Positions 1 through 7,111 of a DNA stretch of 7,795 nucleotides are shown in pieces. The first letter of the stretch is position 1, and the number at the start of each line of letters is the position of its first letter. Source of the DNA: Competibacteraceae bacterium UBA2792 (GTDB lineage Bacteria; Pseudomonadota; Gammaproteobacteria; Competibacterales; Competibacteraceae); contig DEHU01000071.1 in the NCBI GenBank assembly GCA_002352125.1, forward strand, positions 16,871-24,665, written 5' to 3'. The notes below the pieces were generated by a model. That model worked only from the letters and a program-made list of their open reading frames with translations, had not been told where the DNA came from and did no database searches. The position numbers and the translations under genes were made by a program.

Positions 1-1088
1 GCCCGGTTGTAGGTGTCGCGGGAGCCACGCGGTTGATCGATTTCGTAGATGCTGACCTGATCGCTGGCGGATTTCTGCAATTCCTTGGTCAGCCCCATGC
101 GGTTGCTGAGCAGCAATTCGCCGTAGGCGCCGTTGATCACGGCGATGTTGTTCAAGGTCTCGGTGCTGGCGTCCACCTTGGTCAGCAAAATGCTGAGCCG
201 CTGCACGTTGATTTCCCGCTCGTACAGCGCGCAGACCTGCTCCAGAATGCGAAAGTACTGCACGCTGGAGGAAATGTCGTACATGTGCGGCACGATGGGC
301 ATGACGATCAGATTGGCGGCGGCGATGGCGTTCAGCGACAGCATGCCCAGCGACGGCGGCGTATCCACCACGACGATGTCGTAGCGGTCTTCGACCGTTT
401 TCAGTGCCCGATGCAGTCGTACCGGCGGCGGCCCGAGGGTTTCGTTCTGGCGCTCCTCCGGCTGCGACAAGCGCCAGTCGGTGTACTGCAAGGCCAGCCG
501 CGCCGGAATCAGGTCCAGATTTTCCCAGTGGGTCGATTTGATGGCGTTAGCGATCAGCGGTGCCGCTTCGGTCAGGGCCGGAAACAGGTCATCGCCGTCG
601 CCGAGGTCGAGATCGGGGATGAAACCGAAGGCGCCGGTGGCGGTGGCCTGCGGGTCGGCGTCGATCAACAAAACCCGATAACCTTCGCGCGCCAGGTACT
701 GGGCGAAGTGCAGCGACATGGTGGTTTTCGCTACCCCACCCTTGAGGTTCGAGAACACCACGCGCACGCAGCGGGCGCCAGCCGGCCGGCTTGGCCGTTT
801 GCCGATGGTGGCGCGGATGCGGTTAACCTCGTTGTAGTTATACGTCCGCCGCTGGATCGAACCGGCTTCCACCAGCCGCGGTTCGGGTAAATCGCCGCGC
901 GTTTCCAGGTTGCGAATATGGTTGGCGGTGCAGCCGGCCAGTTGCGCCGCCCGTTCGATGCCAAACTCGGGCAAGGCTTTAACGGTGTGCCGGGCCTCTA
1001 GCGCATCGAGCAGGCGCCGCTGCATCTGCCCGCCACGTTCCGCCGCGTTGCGACACAGGGTCCGGAAATTGAATCGCATCGCTTGCAT
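1..1088 (-). CDS. parA: ParA-family partition ATPase, P1/F plasmid class (C-terminus cut by window edge)
   Basis: I translated this from the minus strand. It stays open for 362 codons and leaves the window without a stop. ParA ATPases bind DNA non-specifically in their ATP form and, with ParB, move replicons apart before division. The deviant Walker A motif KGGVAKTT is at residues 116-123, the A' motif LLIDADPQAT at 140-149, and Walker B VVVDTPPS at 239-246. Residues 40-100 look like a MerR-type helix-turn-helix (GIERAAQLAGCTANHIRNLE, then RRTYNYNEVNRIRA). Such an N-terminal domain marks class Ia ParA proteins, which also repress their own promoter. The start at 1088 has a GGAG Shine-Dalgarno at 1100-1097, 8 nt upstream; M4 is a weaker alternative. 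A parB partner would be expected just beyond the left edge but cannot be seen. The family call is firm; whether the replicon is a plasmid or a chromosome is not shown. Confidence 0.93.
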   Translation of the reverse strand, partial: MQAMRFNFRTLCRNAAERGGQMQRRLLDALEARHTVKALPEFGIERAAQLAGCTANHIRNLETRGDLPEPRLVEAGSIQRRTYNYNEVNRIRATIGKRPSRPAGARCVRVVFSNLKGGVAKTTMSLHFAQYLAREGYRVLLIDADPQATATGAFGFIPDLDLGDGDDLFPALTEAAPLIANAIKSTHWENLDLIPARLALQYTDWRLSQPEERQNETLGPPPVRLHRALKTVEDRYDIVVVDTPPSLGMLSLNAIAAANLIVMPIVPHMYDISSSVQYFRILEQVCALYEREINVQRLSILLTKVDASTETLNNIAVINGAYGELLLSNRMGLTKELQKSASDQVSIYEIDQPRGSRDTYNR

Positions 1089-1204
1089 GGGTTTGGCTCC
1101 AAACAGAAAATAGATTTGTTAACAATTTTATCGCATTCGAGTCAAATTTATGCTTTCTATCTAAAATTCGGCTTTTGCCGAATTCGATCCAATCTGGAGG
1201 AACC
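1089..1204. promoter_or_regulatory. AT-rich divergent promoter region with two palindromes
   Basis: This 116-nt spacer separates parA (minus) from the copper-protein gene (plus) and is much more AT-rich than its surroundings. It holds a perfect 10-bp palindrome, TTGTTAACAA, at 1116-1125. It also holds a perfect 8-bp inverted repeat with a 4-nt loop (AATTCGGC-TTTT-GCCGAATT) at 1165-1184. On the minus strand TTGACT (1145-1140) is a good -35 box, but the best -10 at 18 bp is only TAACAA (1121-1116), which overlaps the first palindrome. On the plus strand no convincing -35/-10 pair was found; TAAAAT at 1162-1167 is a possible -10. Because class Ia ParA proteins are autoregulatory, TTGTTAACAA is a candidate operator; that role is inferred. 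Confidence 0.45.
1165..1184. repeat. Perfect 8-bp inverted repeat, 4-nt loop
   Basis: AATTCGGC (1165-1172) and GCCGAATT (1177-1184) are exact reverse complements around TTTT. The repeat ends 11 nt before the GGAGG Shine-Dalgarno of the copper-protein gene. It could be a regulator binding site or a hairpin in the 5' leader. No T-run follows on either side, so it is not a standard intrinsic terminator. Confidence 0.5.
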
Positions 1205-1549
1205 ATGAGAAAACGATGGCTGATTTCCCTGTTTCTGGCAGCGTTACCGAGCGCTAGCACCGTCGTCTTGGCGGCGGAAAAATCCCACGATCACGGTGCG
1301 GCCCAGCCAGCCGCCAGCGAAGCCATTGCCGCCACCGGCACGGTCAAAGGTGTGGACGCGGCGGCGGGCAAGCTGGTGATCGCCCACGATCCGATTCCGG
1401 CGCTGAAATGGCCGGCGATGACGATGGATTTCCGGCTGGCGGATAAAGCCTTGGCTAGCAAGGTGAAAGCAGGCGATAAAATCAAGTTCGAGATGGTGCC
1501 TGGCGAGAAGGGAAGCTATATCGTCACCGCCATCGATCCGGCACCCTGA
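1205..1549 (+). CDS. Periplasmic CusF-like copper-binding protein
   Basis: This 114-residue protein has a signal peptide: charged MRKR, a hydrophobic stretch, then a likely cut after VLA or VLAA (residue 23 or 24). A short His/Ala linker (residues 25-40) leads to a single CusF domain, a small beta-barrel. In CusF, Cu(I)/Ag(I) is held by one His, two Met and a cation-pi Trp. All four are present as H61, W69, M72 and M74 in the conserved run HDPIPALKWPAMTMDF. CusF passes copper to the CusCBA efflux pump, but no pump gene is in view, so this copy may act as a standalone metal chaperone. The ATG at 1205 is preceded by GGAGG at 1196-1200. A longer in-frame start at 1175 would bury the signal peptide and lacks a ribosome site. 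The next gene starts 117 nt downstream. Confidence 0.9.
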   Translation: MRKRWLISLFLAALPSASTVVLAAEKSHDHGAAQPAASEAIAATGTVKGVDAAAGKLVIAHDPIPALKWPAMTMDFRLADKALASKVKAGDKIKFEMVPGEKGSYIVTAIDPAP

Positions 1550-1568
1550 GCATCTATCCCGGAATCGG

Positions 1569-1642
1569 CGCCGCGTTGCTGCGGCGTGTCCGCTACACTT
1601 TCCGTTGTCGGTTCAGCGTGCCGGGTGGTTTCTAAGCCCGGC
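1569..1642. other. Spacer with two small inverted repeats before the SOD gene
   Basis: Between the copper-protein stop and the SOD start are two short perfect inverted repeats. CGCCGC-GTTGCT-GCGGCG lies at 1569-1586. GCCGGG (1620-1625) and CCCGGC (1637-1642) are separated by 11 nt. Neither is followed by a T-run. TACACT at 1594-1599 could be a -10 box, but no -35 fits at 16-18 bp. The SOD gene may therefore have its own promoter or be read through from the gene upstream; the sequence does not settle this. Confidence 0.3.
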
Positions 1643-1666
1643 GCGCCTCAACGAGGAGTCCTACTG

Positions 1667-2392
1667 ATGTCTGCTATGTTGCCCGAATATTCCTTGAATC
1701 GCCGCCGCTTCCTGACCTCTTTGCTGGCCGGTTCCGCCGTGCTGGCGTTCGGCGAGCTCGCCCTGCCCCGTCCGGCCCGCGCCGCCGGCGCCAGCGGTCC
1801 CTTTACCCTGCCGCCGCTGCCCTACCCCGACAACGCTCTGAGCCCCACGATCTCGGCCAATACCATCGGCTTCCACTACGGCAAACACCATCAAGGCTAC
1901 GTCAACAACCTCAACCAACTGGTCGCGGGCACTTCCCTAGCAGATCAGTCGTTGGAGGCGGTCATCAAGGCTTCTGTCGGCTCCGTCGAAAAGACCGCGG
2001 TTTTCAACAACGCCGCGCAAATCTGGAACCACACTTTCTACTGGAACAGCCTGCGGCCCAAAGGCGGCGGCAAACCTACTGGTCCGCTAGCCGAATTGAT
2101 CGAGAAATCCTTCGGCAACTTCGACCAGTTCAAAATCGAATTCGCCAAAGCCGCCACCGGCCAGTTCGGCAGCGGCTGGGCGTGGCTGGTCAAGGACGGC
2201 GACAAGCTAGCGGTGACCAAAACCGGTAACGCCGATACGCCCATCGTCCACGGCCAGAAACCGCTGCTGACCATCGACGTGTGGGAACACGCCTATTACC
2301 TGGATTACCAGAACCGGCGGGCCGATTACGTGGCCGCTGTGCTCGATAACCTGATCAACTGGGAATTCGCCGCGCAAAATCTGGCGGCGTGA
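1667..2392 (+). CDS. Fe-type superoxide dismutase with Tat signal peptide
   Basis: This 241-residue protein converts superoxide to oxygen and peroxide. The metal ligands are all present: H70 (FHYGKHH), H122 (WNHTFYW), D204 and H208 (DVWEHAYY). Active-site Tyr78 corresponds to Tyr34 of E. coli SodB. Q118 in NNAAQIWNH is the Fe-type signature; Mn enzymes usually have Gly there. The catalytic part starts near residue 46 and matches the usual length of about 195 residues. Ahead of it is a twin-arginine signal: NRRRFLTS at 11-18, a hydrophobic stretch, and a likely cut after ARA or ARAA (39 or 40). The enzyme is thus probably loaded with iron and folded in the cytoplasm, then exported to the periplasm. 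ATG 1667 has GAGGAG at 1653-1658, 8 nt upstream. An in-frame start at 1586 would place 27 extra residues before the signal and is rejected. Confidence 0.95.
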   Translation: MSAMLPEYSLNRRRFLTSLLAGSAVLAFGELALPRPARAAGASGPFTLPPLPYPDNALSPTISANTIGFHYGKHHQGYVNNLNQLVAGTSLADQSLEAVIKASVGSVEKTAVFNNAAQIWNHTFYWNSLRPKGGGKPTGPLAELIEKSFGNFDQFKIEFAKAATGQFGSGWAWLVKDGDKLAVTKTGNADTPIVHGQKPLLTIDVWEHAYYLDYQNRRADYVAAVLDNLINWEFAAQNLAA

Positions 2393-2575
2393 ATCGAGGG
2401 GCCGTCTAACGACGGGTAGTACAGCCGGCCGATCCGGCGTTGGATTCGGGCGGCAAATGGTGCGCCGGGAAAGCGCATGGATGATTGCCATCCCGGCGCC
2501 GGTTAACGACCGTTGCAGCGAGCGCAATGGCCTGTTCTTCGAGCCATTCTCCGGTTATTTGGCGCCATCGCCACC
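2393..2575. other. Convergent spacer with stem-loop
   Basis: This 183-nt gap lies between two converging genes (SOD and the Slp-like lipoprotein). A 9-bp perfect stem, GCGCCGGGA (2462-2470) with TCCCGGCGC (2491-2499), encloses a 20-nt loop that contains a further ATGG/CCAT pairing. A smaller stem, CCGTC-TAAC-GACGG (2402-2415), follows the SOD stop. Neither has a T-run on either strand, so they are candidates for RNA 3'-end protection or weak bidirectional termination only. No gene was seen here. Confidence 0.35.
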
Positions 2576-3115
2576 TCACCAAAACGGCCCCCACCGATAA
2601 CCCCACGGATAGCCGGGGCCATACCAGAAGGGGTCGGGCATGTAAATCACTTCGGGCGGATGGCGTTCCGGCCAAAGCCGGTGGCGCTCCACCGTCACGA
2701 CCAGATAAGTGGTGCGATAGTCGCCGACCTGACCCGGTGCCGTGCCGGCTAGTGGGCCGACGATGGTGATCGACCGTCCGGCCGCGTAGATGGCCGGGTC
2801 CAGAAAACCGGAGAACCGGGCAAGGAAGCGGCCCGCGCTGGCGTCGGTGCCGGTAGGCCATCCGTTATCCGCCAGAGGCTGCTCGACGATTTCCACCCAG
2901 GTCTCATCGCGTCGATTTTCCACGCGGGCGATGGTGCCGCCCCAGCGAACCCGCGTCTGAAGAAACGCATCGGGCTGGGCGCGCGCTACCGCCAGCGTCG
3001 GTCCCTGGAAATTGGCATCCTGGATCGGATCGTAGACCGGGGGCACGGTCGCGCAGCCAACGAGCCACCCGCAAAGAAGCAGCCCGAGCCAGCGGAACGG
3101 TAATTTTTGATTCAT
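2576..3115 (-). CDS. Slp-family outer-membrane lipoprotein
   Basis: This 179-residue protein starts with a lipoprotein signal. A hydrophobic stretch ends in the lipobox LVGC, with C21 as the lipidated residue. The mature part follows the E. coli Slp (starvation-inducible lipoprotein) pattern: an early segment around residues 45-60 (FLQTRVRWGGTIARVEN), GRFLARFSGFLDPAIYAAGR in the middle, and VTVERHRLW towards the end. The C-terminus is a short tail rich in Trp, Tyr, Pro and Gly (MPDPFWYGPGYPWGYRWGPF). With no Asp at +2 after the cysteine, outer-membrane sorting is likely. The precise function of Slp proteins is unknown. ATG 3115 lies 16 nt after the Nudix stop and has only a weak GAGA ribosome site. 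It is the last gene of the cluster and is probably co-transcribed. A longer in-frame start near 3292 would hide the signal peptide. Confidence 0.88.
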   Translation of the reverse strand: MNQKLPFRWLGLLLCGWLVGCATVPPVYDPIQDANFQGPTLAVARAQPDAFLQTRVRWGGTIARVENRRDETWVEIVEQPLADNGWPTGTDASAGRFLARFSGFLDPAIYAAGRSITIVGPLAGTAPGQVGDYRTTYLVVTVERHRLWPERHPPEVIYMPDPFWYGPGYPWGYRWGPFW

Positions 3116-3131
3116 GGTCGGTCTCGGCAGT

Positions 3132-3683
3132 CTAAGGCTCGTTTTCTGAATCGATAATTTGATCGAAAGTCCCGGCCCGGAGTTCGGCCAGTACCAGCCG
3201 GTCGGTGGGAAAAGCCAGCGGTTCCGGCGGTGCAGCCAAGGGGAAGAATGCCACTTCGTCGAGATCGTCGCCCGCCGCCAGTTGGCCGCCAATGACTTGG
3301 CCGGCGAACCAGATGCCGACGGTCAGCCGTTCCGGATCGTGGAAGTTGGAATGCACCGCCAGCACCGCGCCCGTCGCGACGATCAGCCCAGTTTCCTCCC
3401 GAAACTCGCGAGCGGCGGCGGCGCGGACCTCCTCGCCCCACTCCACGTAGCCGCAAGGCAAGCACCAGGCGCCCCGATAAGGTCCGCCGGCCCGGCGGCC
3501 AAACAGAATCGTTTCGCCTTGGCGTACCACCACCGCCACGCCCACCGCCGGATTGCGGTATAGCACCCGGCGACAGTCGCGACAGACGAGCCGGGGATGC
3601 TGGCGGATTTCTCGAACGTCCAACGTCCCGCCGCAACCCGGACAGAAGCGGAAAGCGGTGGGCGGGCAATCGGGCACGGCCAT
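3132..3683 (-). CDS. Zinc-ribbon Nudix hydrolase
   Basis: This 183-residue protein should cleave a nucleoside diphosphate linked to another group (ADP-ribose, NADH and similar); the substrate cannot be read from the sequence. A zinc ribbon comes first: CPGC at 14-17 and CRDC at 34-37. The Nudix box is complete, starting at G78 ([14 protein letters not shown]) and ending REFREETGL at residue 100; it matches GX5EX7REUXEEXGU in every position. Zinc-ribbon plus Nudix is the arrangement in NudC-like enzymes and related small ADP-ribose-type hydrolases, but the ribbon here is N-terminal and the protein is shorter than NudC (about 257 residues). Two starts are possible: ATG 3683 with a weak GGAA, or TTG 3704, which overlaps the upstream stop codon as TTGA. 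I prefer the ATG. Tight spacing to both neighbours indicates an operon. Confidence 0.92.
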   Translation of the reverse strand: MAVPDCPPTAFRFCPGCGGTLDVREIRQHPRLVCRDCRRVLYRNPAVGVAVVVRQGETILFGRRAGGPYRGAWCLPCGYVEWGEEVRAAAAREFREETGLIVATGAVLAVHSNFHDPERLTVGIWFAGQVIGGQLAAGDDLDEVAFFPLAAPPEPLAFPTDRLVLAELRAGTFDQIIDSENEP

Positions 3684-3700
3684 CGAAGGATTCCGGTCAT

Positions 3701-4516
3701 TCAAGCGACGGGATCGAACCGGCGCGGGTCGGCAAAGCTTTCGACCGAATCCAGATAGGGCCGCAAGCCGATGGCAAAGATGGTGTTGTGATCGGCGCGG
3801 GGAATCTTCAGCAGATGCTTGTCCGGGGCGGGACTGGCGTCGTACAGGGCTTGACCGTCGGCGAAGGGAATCAGGTGATCGCGTTCGGCGTGGATGACCA
3901 GCGTCGGTTTGGCAAACGTCCGAATCTTGTCCAGTTGCCGAAAGCTCCGGCTTTCCTCGAAACCGGGAACGGCGGCGAGATCGACCCCGATCCGGCGCAG
4001 CAACGGTCCGGTATGGGCGAATGCGCTTTCGAGGATGAGGCCGGCGATCCGGTCGGAATGGCGGTAGGCCAATTCCAAGGCGGAGGCGCTGCCCAGCGAG
4101 CGGCCCATGACGATCAGCGGTCCGATATGCCTCTGTTGGTTTAGCCAGTCGGCGACGAAACCGAGAATGACGTGGCTGTCGGTCAGCATGGTCGAGGCGG
4201 CCGGCCGGCCGGTGGAGCGACCGTAACCCCGGTAATCGACCGCGACGAAATTGATCCCGCGCTCCACGTACAGGGCGCCGATGTCATCGTAGTCCTCGAC
4301 GATTTCGCCGTTGCCGTGAAAGAACAGGATGTTGGTCGCTGCGGAATCGGCCAGATGGCAGCGCGCTCCGACCTCTACCCCTTCCGCCACGGGAATCGAT
4401 AGATCATGGATGTCGTCTGCGGAGTCCCGAGCGAAGCTGGAGCGCGGATAAAACAGATAGGCGAGTACTTCTGGCCGGTCGAGCGGCCAATCATCGGGAG
4501 GCGAGTCGGCGACCAT
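3701..4516 (-). CDS. Alpha/beta-fold serine hydrolase
   Basis: This 271-residue protein is a single alpha/beta-hydrolase domain of the COG1073 / Bem46-like kind. The oxyanion-hole motif FFHGNGE is at 65-71, and the nucleophile elbow GRSLG at 138-142 makes S140 the catalytic serine. D213 in HAERDHLIP and H243 in RADHN complete the triad. There is no signal peptide or membrane segment, so it is probably cytoplasmic. Likely activities are ester or thioester hydrolysis, but the substrate is unknown. ATG 4516 has a clear AAGGAG ribosome site 7 nt upstream. It is the first gene of the minus-strand cluster; its stop overlaps or closely precedes the Nudix gene, so the two are probably translated together. 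Confidence 0.92.
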   Translation of the reverse strand: MVADSPPDDWPLDRPEVLAYLFYPRSSFARDSADDIHDLSIPVAEGVEVGARCHLADSAATNILFFHGNGEIVEDYDDIGALYVERGINFVAVDYRGYGRSTGRPAASTMLTDSHVILGFVADWLNQQRHIGPLIVMGRSLGSASALELAYRHSDRIAGLILESAFAHTGPLLRRIGVDLAAVPGFEESRSFRQLDKIRTFAKPTLVIHAERDHLIPFADGQALYDASPAPDKHLLKIPRADHNTIFAIGLRPYLDSVESFADPRRFDPVA

Positions 4517-4601
4517 AGCGTGTCTCCTTGGCAGGGTTCGAGCTGGCGAATGGCAAGTTTCGGCGCATCGTGCAACAGTATAGTTCTACGAGGCTGATCG
4601 A
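4517..4601. promoter_or_regulatory. Divergent region with overlapping -10-like boxes
   Basis: This short gap separates the minus-strand hydrolase gene from the plus-strand DUF262 remnant. TATACT reads on the minus strand at 4582-4577 and TATAGT on the plus strand at 4579-4584, so one AT-rich spot offers a -10 box in both directions. No good -35 was found at 16-18 bp for either. The minus-strand box would place the hydrolase transcript start about 50-60 nt before its ATG, which is plausible. Confidence 0.3.
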
Positions 4602-4655
4602 ATGATCCCCGTTAGCTCGAAGCCTCGCGATCCAGAAAATCGGGAACGACGACTC

Positions 4656-5060
4656 ATGACCGCTCATCAATCCATTTCGCAGTCGGCGGCAAAAACTTTC
4701 ACCGTGGTCGATCTGGTCGCCGAAGCGCTCAAGGGGCGCATTCGCATCCCGGAATTCCAGCGACCGCTACGCTGGCAGTGGGAAGATGTGCGCCGGTTGT
4801 TCGACAGCATCGTCAAAGGCTATCCAATCGGCAATCTGCTGGCTGGCGCTGTTGCGGGCCATCGCATTCCTGCAAGATGGTGCTGGCGTGCCTCATTTTG
4901 CCTTCCTCCCTTATCGCTACCTCTTGGTGGTGTTGACCCGGTTTTTCGCTCACTTCCCGGAACCGAATCCGCGTAACCGCGTTCTCCTGCGCCGGTGGTT
5001 CTGGCGCGCGGCATTGATCGGCCTAGGTCCATTTTCTTCCAGTTGGACGAACGCCATCAA
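4656..5060 (+). pseudogene. DUF262 (GmrSD/DndB-like) gene remnant, internally deleted and frameshifted
   Basis: Two pieces of one protein family lie end to end in different frames. From ATG 4656 to about 4841, the frame reads a typical DUF262 N-terminus: TFTVVDLVAEALKGRIRIPE, then FQRPLRWQWEDVRRLFDSIV and KGYPIGNLL. From about 4840, in another frame, it continues as LLRAIAFLQDGAGVPHFAFL, PYRYLLVVLTRFFAHFPEPN and LLRRWFWRAALIG, up to about 5060. In intact members I remember, these two parts are separated by a long stretch carrying the DGQQR nucleotide-binding motif. That stretch is missing here, so a deletion with a frame change is the best explanation. DUF262 proteins include the GTP-dependent modified-DNA endonuclease GmrSD and other anti-phage nucleases. 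An upstream in-frame ATG at 4602 exists with GAGG before it; 4656 fits the family better. Confidence 0.75.
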
Positions 5061-5191
5061 TAACCGTTCCGGTACAAGCGGTCGCAGATTTCGTCAAACG
5101 GATGGCGGAAACTCGTCTCGAAGACACGCCTCCCCTGGACAGCTTCGATCTCGACGACATGGCAGCGGAACGCGATGACGCACTCGTCTGA
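5027..5191 (+). pseudogene. Unidentified C-terminal coding fragment
   Basis: A third frame, open from a stop at 5024-5026 to TGA 5189-5191, contains a protein-like stretch from about 5066: VPVQAVADFVKRMAETRLED followed by TPPLDSFDLDDMAAERDDAL. The acidic, well-composed sequence looks like the C-terminal end of a real protein. No start codon with a ribosome site precedes it. It may be the end of a gene once upstream of hipA (for example an antitoxin) or another piece of the DUF262 gene. I do not recognise the family. Confidence 0.35.
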
Positions 5192-5202
5192 GGAACAATT
5201 CT

Positions 5203-5292
5203 GCGTCTATCCACGGGGAGCGGGGCGACTGGATCGCCAAGCTGCCCGATCCGACCTATCCGGGAGTGCCACAGAACGAACTGGCGATGATG
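5203..5292 (+). pseudogene. HipA-type toxin kinase fragment
   Basis: About 30 codons in one frame read ASIHGERGDWIAKLPDPTYP then GVPQNELAMMT. This matches the N-terminal kinase-lobe region of HipA-family toxins as I remember it (GGDWIVKLP...FPGVPENEFAMMTLAR). HipA kinases phosphorylate aminoacyl-tRNA synthetases such as GltX and cause growth arrest. The similarity stops abruptly at MMT, where intact members continue LARAAGI. No kinase catalytic motifs follow, so only a shard of the gene remains. Its frame happens to stay open into the downstream acyl-CoA ligase gene, which could mislead automatic gene calling. Confidence 0.6.
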
Positions 5293-5538
5293 ACGGTCGG
5301 TACGTTGGTGTATCAAAACGCGCCAGCCAGCTTGTTCGCTGACGGTTATGCCCCGCCTGAAGAGGACCAGGCGCGCGGTCCCGGCCGGCGGTTGACCCGC
5401 CCCAGCGCACGCGGCGAGCAACGCTGCATCGCTTATACTTCGACCCAATCCGGCCATCGTTCCCCCCGCTTTCCGAGCGGACACGATACGAGGGAGAGCA
5501 GGCCGGCGTCAAAACGACCATCAACCCGAGGAAAGGCG
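5293..5538 (+). other. Non-coding or degenerate leader of the ligase gene
   Basis: These 246 nt follow the HipA shard. The open frame here gives low-complexity, Arg/Ser-rich translation from about 5380 with no family resemblance. TATACT at 5434-5439 is a good -10 box, but the hexamer 17 bp upstream (GCGGCG) is not a -35. TTGACC at 5392-5397 is too far away to pair with it. A promoter for the ligase gene in this stretch is likely but cannot be pinned down. Confidence 0.3.
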
Positions 5539-7068
<1,530 letters not shown>

Positions 7069-7069
7069 G

Positions 7070-7099
7070 AAAAACCCCTCTCCCATTGGGAGAGGGGTT
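7070..7099 (-). terminator. Intrinsic terminator of the right-edge minus-strand gene
   Basis: A 12-bp perfect stem, AACCCCTCTCCC (7073-7084) with GGGAGAGGGGTT (7088-7099), closes a 3-nt loop. On the minus strand it is followed by TTTTTCTT, the layout of a Rho-independent terminator, 12 nt after the stop of the minus-strand gene. On the plus strand only TT follows, so termination of the ligase transcript would be weaker. Confidence 0.8.
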
Positions 7100-7110
7100 G
7101 GGGGTGAGGA
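7073..7110. repeat. Dispersed CCCTCTCCC/GGGAGAGGG REP-like repeat
   Basis: The hairpin plus its flank TTGGGGGTGAGGA matches a repeat I have seen in many proteobacterial genomes: CCCTCTCCC, short loop, GGGAGAGGG, then GGGGTGAGG. It commonly sits just after genes. Membership is from memory; only one copy lies in this window. Confidence 0.55.
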
Positions 7111-7111
7111 T

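Noticed and set aside
33..890. Long plus-strand open frame opposite parA
   Set aside because: It is the antisense shadow of a clear ParA gene with intact Walker motifs; its own translation is low-complexity and has no ribosome site.
1569..1586. CGCCGC/GCGGCG hairpin as terminator of the copper gene
   Set aside because: The 6-bp stem has no T-run after it.
2406..2861. Minus-strand open frame of 151 codons overlapping the Slp gene
   Set aside because: It lies in another frame of the Slp-family gene, is Arg/His/Pro-rich, and has no family resemblance.
3112..3669. Minus-strand open frame of 185 codons within the Nudix gene
   Set aside because: It is an Arg/Gly-rich out-of-frame reading of the Nudix gene.
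3684..3704. TTG start at 3704 for the Nudix protein
   Set aside because: Possible through stop/start overlap, but it has no clear Shine-Dalgarno and adds only seven unconserved residues; kept as an alternative.
5392..5439. TTGACC plus TATACT as one promoter
   Set aside because: The spacing is 36 bp, far outside the 16-18 bp that sigma-70 uses.
5266..5538. Extended N-terminus of the ligase
   Set aside because: The extra 91 codons are HipA debris and leader DNA; the family start and a good ribosome site are at 5539.
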